Origin: Rhizobiales bacterium UBA1912
Lineage (GTDB): Bacteria > Pseudomonadota > Alphaproteobacteria > Rhizobiales > Devosiaceae
Direction: 5' to 3'
DNA length: 51,695 bases
NCBI GenBank assembly: GCA_002337455.1
Contig: DDGC01000025.1
Span: 1 to 51,695 of the forward strand
Both the position numbers and the translations under genes were made by a program. Numbering within the stretch: position 1 is the stretch's first letter; each line of letters opens with the position of its first letter. Of the stretch, positions 1 to 8,511 are shown piece after piece. Under the pieces are notes generated by a model. It did no database searches. It saw nothing but the letters and a program-made list of their open reading frames with translations, and had not been told where the DNA came from.

Positions 1-1317
1 ATCGGCGATCTGACCTTCACGCTGGTCGATACCGCCGGCTATGAAGACGCCAACGACGACAGTCTCGAAGCGCGCATGCGCCGCCAGACCGAGATAGCTA
101 TCGTCGAGGCCGACGTCATCCTGTTCATGATCGACGCACGCGCCGGGTTAACCCCGACCGACGAGCATTTCGCCCGCTTGTTGCGCAAGGCCGACAAGGA
201 AATCCACGTCATCGGCAACAAGGCCGAGGGTAGGGCAGCAGAGGCCGGGCTGGTCGAAGCCTACGCGCTGGGCTTTGGTGAAGCCATTCCGCTTTCCGCC
301 GAACATGGGCTGGGCCTGGCCGATCTCTATTCAATCATCTCTCAGGCCGTCGACAAGGCCGATGAAGCCAAGGCCGCTGCAGCGGAAGCCGAATTCGACT
401 ACGACATGGTGCAAAAGCCCGCAGTCGATGTCGATGTCAACGAAGAGGAAGGCGAGGATCAGGCCGGCGACACTGCCCCCCTGCGCTGGAACCCCAACCG
501 CTATCTCAACGTCGCTATCGTCGGGCGACCCAACGCCGGTAAATCCACCCTGATTAACCGCATGGTGGGCGAAGAGCGTCTTCTGACCGGCCCCGAAGCG
601 GGCATCACCCGCGACTCGATCATGGTCCCGTGGGAGTGGGAAGGCCGGGTCATCAATCTGGTCGATACCGCCGGTATCCGCCGCAAGTCGCGCGTACAGC
701 AAAAGCTTGAAAAGCTCTCGGTCTCGGACAGCCTGCGCTCCATCCAGTATGCCGAAATCGTCGTCCTGCTGCTCGACGCCACAATCCCGTTCGAAAAGCA
801 GGATCTGGCCTTGGCCGACCTGGTCGAGCGCGAAGGCCGCGCCATGGTCATCGCCGTCAACAAATGGGATCTGATCGAGGACAAGAACGCCAAGATCCTC
901 GAATTGCGCGCCGAGTGCGAGCGCTTGCTGCCCCAGTTGCGCGGCATCCCGCTCGTCACCATGTCGGGCCTGCAGGGCCGCAACATCGACAAGCTGATGA
1001 AGGCGATTTTCGAGATCGAGCGGACCTGGAACGTCAAGATCCGTACCGCCAAGCTCAACCGCTGGCTCGCCGCCATGATCGAGCACCATCCGCCCCCCGC
1101 CGTCTCGGGCCGACGCCTCAAACTGCGGTACATGACCCAGGCCAAGACGCGCCCGCCCAGCTTCATCGTCTTCGCCTCGCGCCCCGACGCGCTGCCGAAA
1201 GCCTATCAGCGCTACATCGTCAACGGCATCCGGCAGGACTTCAACCTGCCCGGCACGCCGATCCGCCTCTGGGTCCGCGGCGGCAAGAACCCTTACGTCG
1301 ACGACGACGGCAAATAG
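1..1317 (+). CDS. der: GTPase Der (EngA), 5' end cut by window edge
   Basis: Double-GTPase that acts in maturation of the large ribosomal subunit. The reading frame is open from base 1, so the gene begins upstream; about 50 residues carrying the first Walker A and switch I are outside the window. Visible in the first G domain are DTAGYED (fragment residues 10-16) and a G4 motif written NKAEG instead of NKxD, a form I recall from alphaproteobacterial Der. An acidic linker leads to the second G domain, with GRPNAGKST (about 175-183), DTAGIRRKS and NKWD, then the KH-like C-terminal domain. It converges on the lipoprotein gene with a 6-base gap. The truncation is a window artefact, not a broken gene. 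Confidence 0.96.
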   Translation: MGDLTFTLVDTAGYEDANDDSLEARMRRQTEIAIVEADVILFMIDARAGLTPTDEHFARLLRKADKEIHVIGNKAEGRAAEAGLVEAYALGFGEAIPLSAEHGLGLADLYSIISQAVDKADEAKAAAAEAEFDYDMVQKPAVDVDVNEEEGEDQAGDTAPLRWNPNRYLNVAIVGRPNAGKSTLINRMVGEERLLTGPEAGITRDSIMVPWEWEGRVINLVDTAGIRRKSRVQQKLEKLSVSDSLRSIQYAEIVVLLLDATIPFEKQDLALADLVEREGRAMVIAVNKWDLIEDKNAKILELRAECERLLPQLRGIPLVTMSGLQGRNIDKLMKAIFEIERTWNVKIRTAKLNRWLAAMIEHHPPPAVSGRRLKLRYMTQAKTRPPSFIVFASRPDALPKAYQRYIVNGIRQDFNLPGTPIRLWVRGGKNPYVDDDGK

Positions 1318-1323
1318 GCGGGG

Positions 1324-1815
1324 CTAATAGCCCCGCATAATTACGTTGGCGTCTTGCCCACCCTGAACAGAGACGCGCTCCATCAACAACCCGCCTTGCT
1401 GGGCGTATTGCACCAGCCAGGTGACGGAGGTCACGAGATAATAGTCGCCATTGGCGACGTTCTCGAATGTGAAACGGCCTTCGCCATCGGCGATTGCCGT
1501 GCGGGTATATGTGTAATAGTTGGGATCGTCGTTGGTAAATCGCCGCCCGAGATAGGACTGTTTGCCCGAACCGTATATCTGCTGTATCCGCTCGTCGGAA
1601 TATGCGGTCTTGGGAATAAGCGTGACTTCGCTGCCGGCCCCGTAAACGACGATACCATCATTGCGGCGCAGAAACGCTTGCCCCGACACGTCGGCGTTGC
1701 CCGACCTGTTGATAAACGCCGCCGCATCTGCATCGAAAGCGGTGGTTAAGGTTCCTGTCGAAGAACAGGCGCCAAGCAAAACTATAAGAAAAATACCGAA
1801 TAGACGCGCGATCAT
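1324..1815 (-). CDS. Small outer-membrane-type lipoprotein with carboxypeptidase-regulatory-like fold
   Basis: A 163-residue predicted lipoprotein. The hydrophobic leader ends in LLGAC, making Cys17 the lipidated residue; SS follows it, so there is no Asp at +2 to retain it in the inner membrane. The stretch around ADGEGRFTFENV and GDYYLV looks like the beta-sandwich of carboxypeptidase-regulatory (CNA-B-like) domains. The ATG at 1815 is chosen because GGGGGC lies just upstream; the frame can extend to a TTG at 1827, which would swallow that site. It lies downstream of the SDR gene on the same strand, separated by a strong hairpin. The function is unknown. Confidence 0.8.
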   Translation of the reverse strand: MIARLFGIFLIVLLGACSSTGTLTTAFDADAAAFINRSGNADVSGQAFLRRNDGIVVYGAGSEVTLIPKTAYSDERIQQIYGSGKQSYLGRRFTNDDPNYYTYTRTAIADGEGRFTFENVANGDYYLVTSVTWLVQYAQQGGLLMERVSVQGGQDANVIMRGY

Positions 1816-1827
1816 TATTGCCCCCAA

Positions 1828-1861
1828 AATCGATCTGCTGAATGAACTCAGCAGATCGATT
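1828..1861 (-). terminator. 14-bp perfect hairpin between SDR and lipoprotein genes
   Basis: Bases 1828-1841 and 1848-1861 are perfectly complementary, with a 6-base loop. Read on the minus strand the hairpin is followed by TTTTGGGGG, and the same G-run is the ribosome-binding site of the lipoprotein gene. It could end SDR transcription weakly or act as an attenuator for the lipoprotein. Confidence 0.5.
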
Positions 1862-1895
1862 GGGAAATGTCCACACGAATGGGCGAGATTTCGGC

Positions 1896-2627
1896 CTAGA
1901 GCGGCTCTTCGCCTTGCAGGATATCTACCCGCATGCCGGTCTTGTCATAGGCAGCCGACACCAGATCAACGATCCGGGGCGCCACCTCGTCAGGCGAGGG
2001 TAGGGTTTTGGGGTCTTCGCCGGGCATCGCCTTGGCGCGCATCGCAGTACGCACCTGGCCGGGATAGAAGATATTGGCTTTCACTTCGGTGATGGCCATT
2101 TCCCCGGCATAGGATTTGACCATCGCGTCCAGCGCCGCCTTGGACGCCGCATAAAGCCCCCAATAGGGCTTGGCCGAAAGCGCCGCACCCGACGAAATGA
2201 ACACCGCGCGCCCCGCATCGGACTGACGCAACAAGAGGTCGAGCGAGCGGATCAGCCGATAATTGGCTTCCACGTTGACTGCAAAGACGTTGGCGAAATC
2301 CTTTGGCGCGATGTGGGGCAGGGGGCTCAAAACCCCCAGTGCGCCAGCATTGCCGATCAGCCCGTCGAGCTGGCCCCAGCGCTCGAAAATCGCAGCCCCC
2401 AGCCGGTCGATAGCTTCGCCATCCGTCAGATCCATGGGCACCAACGTGGTCGAAGACCCCAGCGCCTGGATGTCGTCGTCGAGATCTTCGAGCCCGCCCA
2501 CGGTCCGCGCCACGGCGATCACATGCGCACCGCGCGAGGCGGCGTTCTTGGCGGCGGCATAGCCCAGCCCGCGCGAGGCACCGGTCACCAGCACCACGCG
2601 GCCGGCAAGGTCTTGAATATCGGTCAT
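1896..2627 (-). CDS. SDR family NAD(P)-dependent oxidoreductase
   Basis: A 243-residue classical short-chain dehydrogenase. The Rossmann dinucleotide-binding motif is TGASRGLG (15-22), and the structural NNAG motif appears as GNAG (92-95). The catalytic Ser lies in ISSG (about 144-147), and the Tyr/Lys pair is YAASK (Y159, K163). The start ATG lies one base after the purF stop, so translation is probably coupled to purF. An SDR directly after purF is a recurrent alphaproteobacterial arrangement as I recall it. The substrate cannot be inferred. Confidence 0.9.
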   Translation of the reverse strand: MTDIQDLAGRVVLVTGASRGLGYAAAKNAASRGAHVIAVARTVGGLEDLDDDIQALGSSTTLVPMDLTDGEAIDRLGAAIFERWGQLDGLIGNAGALGVLSPLPHIAPKDFANVFAVNVEANYRLIRSLDLLLRQSDAGRAVFISSGAALSAKPYWGLYAASKAALDAMVKSYAGEMAITEVKANIFYPGQVRTAMRAKAMPGEDPKTLPSPDEVAPRIVDLVSAAYDKTGMRVDILQGEEPL

Positions 2628-2628
2628 G

Positions 2629-4170
2629 CTATACGGCTTCTCTCAGCATCGAAATCTGCTTGGGGTCGTTCTTGCTGCGGCTCTCCAGATCGGTGAGCGG
2701 GGTAGGATAATCGCCGGTGAAATAGTGGTCGGTGAACTGCGGCGCCTTGGAGTTGCGCTTTTCGCCGCCCACGGCGAGGTAAAGCCCGTCGATCGAGAGG
2801 AACGCCAGCGAATCCGCGCCGATATAGCGGCACATGTCCTCAAGCGTTGCATACTGGTTGGCCAGCAACTTGTCGGGGTCGGGCGTGTCGATGCCGTAAT
2901 AGTCCGAATGATAGATCATCGGGCTGGCCACCCGGATGTGCACTTCTTTCGCGCCCGCATCGCGGATCATCTGCACGATTTTCAGCGATGTTGTTCCGCG
3001 CACGATGGAATCATCGACCAGCACCACGCGCTTGCCCTCGATCACCGCCCGGTTGGCCGAATGCTTGAGTTTCACCCCAAGCGCCCGGATCGATTGGGTC
3101 GGCTCGATAAAGGTGCGGCCCACATAATGGTTGCGGATGATGCCGTATTCGAACGGGATGCCCGATTGCTGCGCATAGCCGAGCGCAGCTGGAGTGCCGC
3201 CATCGGGTACCGGCACCACAACATCGGCCTCGATCGGGCTTTCCTTGGCCAGGTTGACGCCCATGGACTTGCGCGCCGAATAGACCGAGCGCCCCGAGAC
3301 CACCGAATCCGGTCGCGCGAAATAGACATACTCGAAAAGGCACACCCGCTCGGGGCGTGCCTTGAACGGCTTGAAGCTGTCGATGGAAATAGTGCCGTCC
3401 TTGCCGATTTCGCAGACAATCACTTCACCGTTTTCGACGTCGCGCACGAACTTGGCGCCGATGATGTCGAGCGCGCAGCTTTCCGATGCAAAGATCGGCT
3501 TGCCGTCGAGATCGCCCAGAACCAGCGGCCGGATGCCGTTGGGGTCTCGCGCGCCGATCAGCTTGGTGCGGGTCATGGCCACCATGGCATAAGCGCCCTC
3601 GATGGCGCCCAGCGCATCGATGAACCGCTGCGCCGAACCCGCGCGCTGCGAACGCGCTATCAGGTGCAGCACAACCTCGGTGTCCGAGGTCGACTGGCAG
3701 ATGGCGCCCTGCGCGATCAGCCGCTTGCGCAGCGAAAGCCCATTGGTGAGATTGCCATTGTGCGCAATGGCGATGCCGCCAACTTCAAGCTCGGCAAACA
3801 GCGGCTGCACGTTGCGCAGCACTGTTTCTCCGGTTGTCGAGTAGCGCACATGGCCCATGGCGATGTTGCCTGGCAGGCGTCCGAGCGTGGCCGCGTCGGT
3901 AAAGTGATCGCCGACCAGCCCCAGATGCCGTTCGGAGCTGAAGCGTTTGCCGTCGAAGGAGACGATACCGGCGGCTTCCTGCCCGCGATGCTGCAGGGCG
4001 TGCAGCCCCAGCGCGGTCAGCGCCGCCGCGTCGTTGTGCCCCAAAATGCCGAACACGCCGCACTCTTCGCGCAGCGTGTCGCCGTCCATCTCAAGGGCAA
4101 GACCTGTCAGGTGATCGCCTGTCGTCGCGTGGAGCGTGCTCAAATTTATCCACCATTGATGCGAGGACAT
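2629..4170 (-). CDS. purF: Amidophosphoribosyltransferase
   Basis: Catalyses the first committed step of de novo purine synthesis, making 5-phosphoribosylamine from PRPP and glutamine in the cytosol. The 513-residue frame has a class II glutamine amidotransferase domain whose nucleophile is Cys37 in ECGVFGI; residues before it would be removed as a propeptide. The PRPP-binding loop VLVDDSIVRGTT lies at about 384-395. The start is uncertain: ATG at 4170 gives a 36-residue propeptide, ATG at 4089 a 9-residue one, and neither has a good ribosome-binding site. cvpA lies upstream, as in the classical cvpA-purF pairing. Confidence 0.96.
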   Translation of the reverse strand: MSSHQWWINLSTLHATTGDHLTGLALEMDGDTLREECGVFGILGHNDAAALTALGLHALQHRGQEAAGIVSFDGKRFSSERHLGLVGDHFTDAATLGRLPGNIAMGHVRYSTTGETVLRNVQPLFAELEVGGIAIAHNGNLTNGLSLRKRLIAQGAICQSTSDTEVVLHLIARSQRAGSAQRFIDALGAIEGAYAMVAMTRTKLIGARDPNGIRPLVLGDLDGKPIFASESCALDIIGAKFVRDVENGEVIVCEIGKDGTISIDSFKPFKARPERVCLFEYVYFARPDSVVSGRSVYSARKSMGVNLAKESPIEADVVVPVPDGGTPAALGYAQQSGIPFEYGIIRNHYVGRTFIEPTQSIRALGVKLKHSANRAVIEGKRVVLVDDSIVRGTTSLKIVQMIRDAGAKEVHIRVASPMIYHSDYYGIDTPDPDKLLANQYATLEDMCRYIGADSLAFLSIDGLYLAVGGEKRNSKAPQFTDHYFTGDYPTPLTDLESRSKNDPKQISMLREAV

Positions 4171-4174
4171 AAAA

Positions 4175-4243
4175 GGAGCGGTTCGGAAAGCCTTGCGCGC
4201 TTCGCAAAAATCGCTCCGTCAGTCGGGGGCTTACGCTCCCGAC
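4175..4243 (-). promoter_or_regulatory. Paired inverted repeats in the cvpA-purF spacer
   Basis: The 113-base spacer holds GGAGCG (4175-4180) facing CGCTCC (4212-4217), and GTCGGGgGC (from 4222) facing GCtCCCGAC (to 4243). On the minus strand these would form two stems just before the upstream purF start. No known purine riboswitch pattern was recognised, so this may be a leader structure or simply a hairpin. Confidence 0.25.
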
Positions 4244-4283
4244 CCATGCAAGTCAACACGGCTCGATGCCGTCTGCGGCGATA

Positions 4284-4892
4284 TCACACCCCGTTGATCG
4301 CCGCCGGCGGCTCCGGTGTGGTCTCGGGCTGCGGATCGTTGGCGCCTTCATCGTTAATGATCGGATCTTCCATCGGTCCGCCACCCTGCAGCAGATCGTT
4401 GACCTGCTCCTCGAGATTTTCCGGTAGCAGCGAGATAAGCCCGTCACCCAGCGATCGCAAGGTCGGTAGCGATTGCGCCTGGGCATACCACGGCATATTT
4501 TCGGGCTGCGGGGTGACGAGCCAATCGGCAAAGATCACCACGACGACGGCGATAAGGATGCCGCGCAGCGCGCCGAACACGAACCCGAGCGTCCGATCGA
4601 GCGGGCCCAGTTTGGAATCGGTGATGAAGTCCCCGATCTTCATGGTCAGAAGATGCAGGACGATCAGCGCCAGAATGAAGCTCACCACCACGGTGGCGAT
4701 GTTGGCCCATAGCGGCTCGGCCACGAACTCCTGCGCGATCTGGGGCTGGTAGAAGAACATGTAGGCGGCAAATGCGGCAGCACCGGCCCAGGTGACGAGC
4801 GATAGCACTTCACGGGTCAGCCCGCGCGCCGTGGCCAGCAGCGCGGAAATCAGAACGAGAATTCCGACGGCAATGTCGAAAGCGGTCAGCAT
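4284..4892 (-). CDS. cvpA: CvpA family inner-membrane protein
   Basis: A 202-residue membrane protein with about four hydrophobic segments in the first 160 residues, beginning with the N-terminal LTAFDIAVGILVLISAL segment, and a Pro/Glu-rich polar tail. CvpA was first linked to colicin V production in Escherichia coli; later work ties the family to envelope and bile-stress resistance. It lies upstream of purF on the same strand, the usual partner. The assignment rests on the N-terminal pattern and the neighbour. Confidence 0.9.
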   Translation of the reverse strand: MLTAFDIAVGILVLISALLATARGLTREVLSLVTWAGAAAFAAYMFFYQPQIAQEFVAEPLWANIATVVVSFILALIVLHLLTMKIGDFITDSKLGPLDRTLGFVFGALRGILIAVVVVIFADWLVTPQPENMPWYAQAQSLPTLRSLGDGLISLLPENLEEQVNDLLQGGGPMEDPIINDEGANDPQPETTPEPPAAINGV

Positions 4893-4971
4893 GGGGTCGG
4901 TTCTCCAGCAAGCCCTGTTTGTCTGTCCGTTTAGCGGTTAAATGTGGCAAAGCCAAGCGATTGCATGGGAT

Positions 4972-5784
4972 TTAAGCGCTTTCGCCCACAGCTGTTAGCC
5001 CCAAAGTGGTCGGGACCGGCGTTGGTACCCACACCGCGGAAAACGCGTCGCCATAAGCACGAGCCCGCCCTTCGAGCACGCACGCCCCGACCCAGCTACA
5101 AATTACGGCATCCAGCGTGTCTTCGAATGCCTTCAATTGTGCGCCTGCTGCATCGGCCGGCGGCAAGTGCAGCCGGTCCATGCCTGAAATTTCTGCGCTC
5201 AGATAGCCGAGAATAGCCCGCCACTCGATCAGCAGCCGCTCCCGGCGCTCGCGCGGCGTGAGCTCGGGCCAGTACTTGCCGGCGCGGGCCAGTTTGTAGG
5301 GCAGCCGTCTTGCCGAGCCCGACAGCGCGATGAGGGCAGGGTGAGGATAAACCTCGATGATCGCCGGACCGCTCGGTTGGTTTACAGCAAGCCCATAGCC
5401 CTCCGCCGCAAATCCTCGCGTCAGCGCATCGCCGACAGGTCCGGGCCGAAGTGCATTGGGCGAATGGGTTGCTGCGCCGCGTCCGCCAAACGCCGAAGAG
5501 ATAAGATTATCTGATACTCTGCGGCCCGTGATCGGCCCGTGCGCCAGTGGCATGTCCACGGCCACGACGTCGGGGCGCTGCCCGCAGATTTTCCCGGTCG
5601 ATGCCAGAAGTTCCCCGGCCGCTTCCGGGGCCGTCGAAGCCCGCTCGCACGCTTCATGAAACGCCGGATAGCTCGCTGCCGCGGCGACCAGCCGCCAACC
5701 GTTTCCTTCATCGATTATCACCGCAACACCGCTGGGGTTATGCGCCGTCCAGGCTGCATCGATCCCCAGCACCACCCTAGTCAT
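4972..5784 (-). CDS. DUF429 family protein (RNase H-like fold)
   Basis: A 270-residue protein. VVLGIDAAWT near the start and DVVAVDMPLA around residue 90 are the paired acidic motifs expected of DUF429, a family with a predicted RNase H-like fold and no firm function. The chosen ATG at 5784 overlaps the radA stop by 8 bases, which suggests coupling; the frame is open upstream inside radA but that part does not look like protein. It sits between radA and cvpA, an accessory position within an otherwise conserved block. Confidence 0.8.
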   Translation of the reverse strand: MTRVVLGIDAAWTAHNPSGVAVIIDEGNGWRLVAAAASYPAFHEACERASTAPEAAGELLASTGKICGQRPDVVAVDMPLAHGPITGRRVSDNLISSAFGGRGAATHSPNALRPGPVGDALTRGFAAEGYGLAVNQPSGPAIIEVYPHPALIALSGSARRLPYKLARAGKYWPELTPRERRERLLIEWRAILGYLSAEISGMDRLHLPPADAAGAQLKAFEDTLDAVICSWVGACVLEGRARAYGDAFSAVWVPTPVPTTLGLTAVGESA

Positions 5785-7180
5785 CGGCGTCCGCACCGGC
5801 CATGTTGCGCTCGCCGGCCGCCGCGATCCGGCCCACGAGTTCGGCCAGCGCCGTAAATTCGTTGAGCGCCACGCCGTCTGTCCGTTCCTTGGCGTTGAGC
5901 TTGGCCGTGTGCACCGAACCGAACCCGAGCTTGGCGGCTTCACGCACCCGCAGATTGGCATGGACCACTGGCCGTATGCCCCCCGAGAGACTGACCTCGC
6001 CGAAATAGACGGCGTCGGCGGGCAGGGGAGAATTGGTCAGCGATGAAATCAGCGCCGCAGCCACGGCAAGATCAGCCGCCGGCTCGTTGACCTTCAATCC
6101 GCCCGCGACATTGAGATAGATGTCATTGGCCCCGATCCGAACCCCGCACCGGGTTTCGAGCACGGCCAGCACCATCGAGAGCCGCGCCGAATCCCAGCCC
6201 ACGACCGCCCGGCGCGGTGTGCCGAGCGGGGAAGGGGCCACCAGCGCCTGGATTTCCACAAGCACTGGGCGCGTGCCTTCCACTCCGGCAAACACCGCCG
6301 ATCCCGCCGCCCCGGAATCACGCTGATCGAGAAACAGTGCCGAGGGATTGGGCACTTCGCGCAGCCCCGATCCGACCATCTCGAACACGCCGATCTCATC
6401 GGTCGCGCCATACCGGTTCTTGACCCCGCGCAGGATGCGATAGGTCAGCGAAGTATCGCCCTCGAAATAGAGCACGGCATCGACCATATGCTCGACCACG
6501 CGCGGCCCGGCAATCTGCCCGTCCTTGGTGACGTGTCCCACCAGCACGACGGCCGAACCCGATTTCTTGGCGAACCGGGTCAGTGCCTGCGCACTGGTGC
6601 GCACCTGGGTCACAGTGCCGGGCGCGCTTTCCACCCGTTCGGTCCAGCAGGTCTGGATGGAATCGATTATCACCAGATCGGGCGCCCTGCCCTTCTCGAC
6701 GGTGGCGAGAATGGTCTCCACATGGGTTTCGCTGGCCAGTTCCACCGGTGCATCGGCCACCCCGAGCCGCGCCGCGCGAAGCCGCACCTGCGCAATGGCC
6801 TCTTCGCCCGAAATATAGATGACCCGCTTGCCCTGCCGCGCCAGCGACGCGGCGGCCTGCAGCAGCAGCGTTGATTTGCCGATCCCCGGATCGCCGCCCA
6901 CAAGGATCGCCGATCCCATGACGAACCCGCCGCCCAGCACGCGGTCCAACTCGCCATTCTTGCTCTCGATGCGGATCGCGTCTTCGCTATCGCCGGAAAG
7001 CGGCACCAGCTCCACCGGGCGCCCGGATGCCATTGCCGTCTTGGGACCGGCCCCGACGCCCGACGTCGCGACCTCCTCGGCGATGGAGTTCCACTCCCCG
7101 CACGCCTCGCACCGCCCCGCCCAGCGGGGTGTGACGTTGCCGCACGACTGGCAGACATAACTGGATTTCAACTTGGCCAA
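5777..7180 (-). CDS. radA: DNA repair protein RadA (Sms)
   Basis: A RecA-related DnaB-type ATPase that promotes branch migration during homologous recombination. The 467 residues show a C4 zinc finger (C10, C13, C24, C27), Walker A GGDPGIGKST (95-104), the RadA signature KNRYG (254-258) and a C-terminal Lon-protease-like domain. The start appears to be TTG at 7180, supported by GGGGGA six bases upstream and by MAK-type N-termini known in the family; the nearby ATG at 7184 is in another frame. The gene follows alr after a 127-base gap that holds a palindromic repeat. Confidence 0.96.
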   Translation of the reverse strand: MAKLKSSYVCQSCGNVTPRWAGRCEACGEWNSIAEEVATSGVGAGPKTAMASGRPVELVPLSGDSEDAIRIESKNGELDRVLGGGFVMGSAILVGGDPGIGKSTLLLQAAASLARQGKRVIYISGEEAIAQVRLRAARLGVADAPVELASETHVETILATVEKGRAPDLVIIDSIQTCWTERVESAPGTVTQVRTSAQALTRFAKKSGSAVVLVGHVTKDGQIAGPRVVEHMVDAVLYFEGDTSLTYRILRGVKNRYGATDEIGVFEMVGSGLREVPNPSALFLDQRDSGAAGSAVFAGVEGTRPVLVEIQALVAPSPLGTPRRAVVGWDSARLSMVLAVLETRCGVRIGANDIYLNVAGGLKVNEPAADLAVAAALISSLTNSPLPADAVYFGEVSLSGGIRPVVHANLRVREAAKLGFGSVHTAKLNAKERTDGVALNEFTALAELVGRIAAAGERNMAGADADD

Positions 7181-7251
7181 ACATGATCCCCCGGAATCGG
7201 TAAGACCCTACAATCGGTCATGATGCATGGCAAGAACAAAATGGGAACAAT

Positions 7252-7304
7252 CGGAGCGCGGTCAGAAAAAGTTGCAGACTTTTTCTGACCGCGCGACCAA
7301 AAAG
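7252..7304. repeat. Interspersed palindromic element, 17-bp perfect stem
   Basis: Bases 7256-7272 pair perfectly with 7278-7294 around a 5-base loop. The downstream tail GCGCGACCAAAAAG resembles the tails of the elements at 11547, 30940 and 39737, so this looks like one more member or mosaic of that family. It lies between alr and radA. Confidence 0.65.
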
Positions 7305-7307
7305 GAT

Positions 7308-8441
7308 CTATTCCAGAAGAACGCCGTCCGGCACATTCACATAGGTCCGCGGGAACCGCCCATTGAGCGTCGTCAGCACTTCGTATCCGATTGTCCGCGC
7401 TGCGTCGGCCACGTCGTCGATCGAGATGTTGGGTCCCAAAATCTCCACCGGATCGCCCGGCTGCACCAGCCCGGGCACATCGGTGATGTCGATGGCCGTC
7501 ATGTCCATCGAAACGCGCCCCAAAACCGGAACGATGGTGCCGTTGACGGCAACCCGCCCGCCCATCTGCCCGCCAATGCCGGACAGCCCGCGGAAATATC
7601 CGTCGGCATAGCCCAGCGCCATGATGGCGATGCGCGTGTCGCGGCGCAGGCGATAGGCAGCGCCATAGCCCACAGTTTCCCCGATCCGCGCGTCCTTGAT
7701 CTGCAGGATCGGCACATCCATCGAAATCACCGGCGCCATCGGGTTTGGGCGCCCATTGATCGCCCGTCCGCCATACATGGCGATGCCGGGCCGCACTAGG
7801 TGATAGTGATAGTCCTTCGAGCTCATCACCGCCGCCGAATTGGCGATCGAGGCCGGAACGTCGGGGAAATGGTTGAGCAGGCTCTGAAACAACCCGTTCT
7901 GCTTGCGGGTCATCTCGTGGCTCGGCTGATCGGCACAGGCGAAATGGCTCATGATCATCTGCGGCTCGAACCCGGACTGGTCGAGTTCGCGCCGCACCAG
8001 TTCGGCTTCTTTCATGCGAAAGCCGACGCGGTTGAAGCCGGTGTCGAAATGGAGCGCGGCCGGTGCCGCCCTGCCGCGGTTGAGGCAGAAATCGAGCCAT
8101 TCGGTCAGCTGGCTCATCGAGGCCAGCACGGGCATCAGCCCATGCGCCGCATAATCGGCCGCCGTGCGCGGGATCAGGCCATCGAGAACAAAAATGAACG
8201 CATTGGGGATCGCCTCGTGCAGCGCCACGCCTTCATCGGGTGTCGCGACGAAAAAGAACCGCGCCCCGGCTTCATAGAGCACCCGGCCCACAGTCCTCGC
8301 GCCCGTGCCATAGCCATCGGCCTTGAGCACGGCCCCGGTCAGCGATTTGCCCGATACGGTGTCGAGCGCCTTCCAGTTGCGCACGATAGCGTCCAGGTCG
8401 ATGGTGATGCCGCCACCGAGAATGCTCTTTGAACTGGTCAT
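7308..8441 (-). CDS. alr: Alanine racemase
   Basis: A PLP-dependent enzyme that interconverts L- and D-alanine for peptidoglycan synthesis. From the ATG at 8441 it is 377 residues long. The PLP lysine is K40 in LKADGYG, and the fold type III barrel carries RPGIAMYGG. The C-terminal domain contributes the catalytic Tyr, probably in VGYGAAYRL. The frame is open to 8498 but the extra N-terminus is polar and not conserved in style. It sits between dnaB and radA, as in many alphaproteobacteria. Confidence 0.96.
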   Translation of the reverse strand: MTSSKSILGGGITIDLDAIVRNWKALDTVSGKSLTGAVLKADGYGTGARTVGRVLYEAGARFFFVATPDEGVALHEAIPNAFIFVLDGLIPRTAADYAAHGLMPVLASMSQLTEWLDFCLNRGRAAPAALHFDTGFNRVGFRMKEAELVRRELDQSGFEPQMIMSHFACADQPSHEMTRKQNGLFQSLLNHFPDVPASIANSAAVMSSKDYHYHLVRPGIAMYGGRAINGRPNPMAPVISMDVPILQIKDARIGETVGYGAAYRLRRDTRIAIMALGYADGYFRGLSGIGGQMGGRVAVNGTIVPVLGRVSMDMTAIDITDVPGLVQPGDPVEILGPNISIDDVADAARTIGYEVLTTLNGRFPRTYVNVPDGVLLE

Positions 8442-8511
8442 AACGCCCGCCGAATCCCTTCGCTCCCTGAGGTAGCGCGAATCCCCGCGCCGCGACAAGC
8501 CGGGCAGGGGC

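Noticed and set aside
1..150. der as a truncated pseudogene
   Set aside because: The frame is open at base 1 and the missing part is exactly the expected N-terminus, so the cut is the window edge.
2626..4752. Open frame of 708 codons on the plus strand
   Set aside because: It runs antisense through purF and part of cvpA, its translation is Arg/His/Gln-rich with no family pattern, and the minus-strand proteins are unmistakable. It is a high-GC shadow frame.
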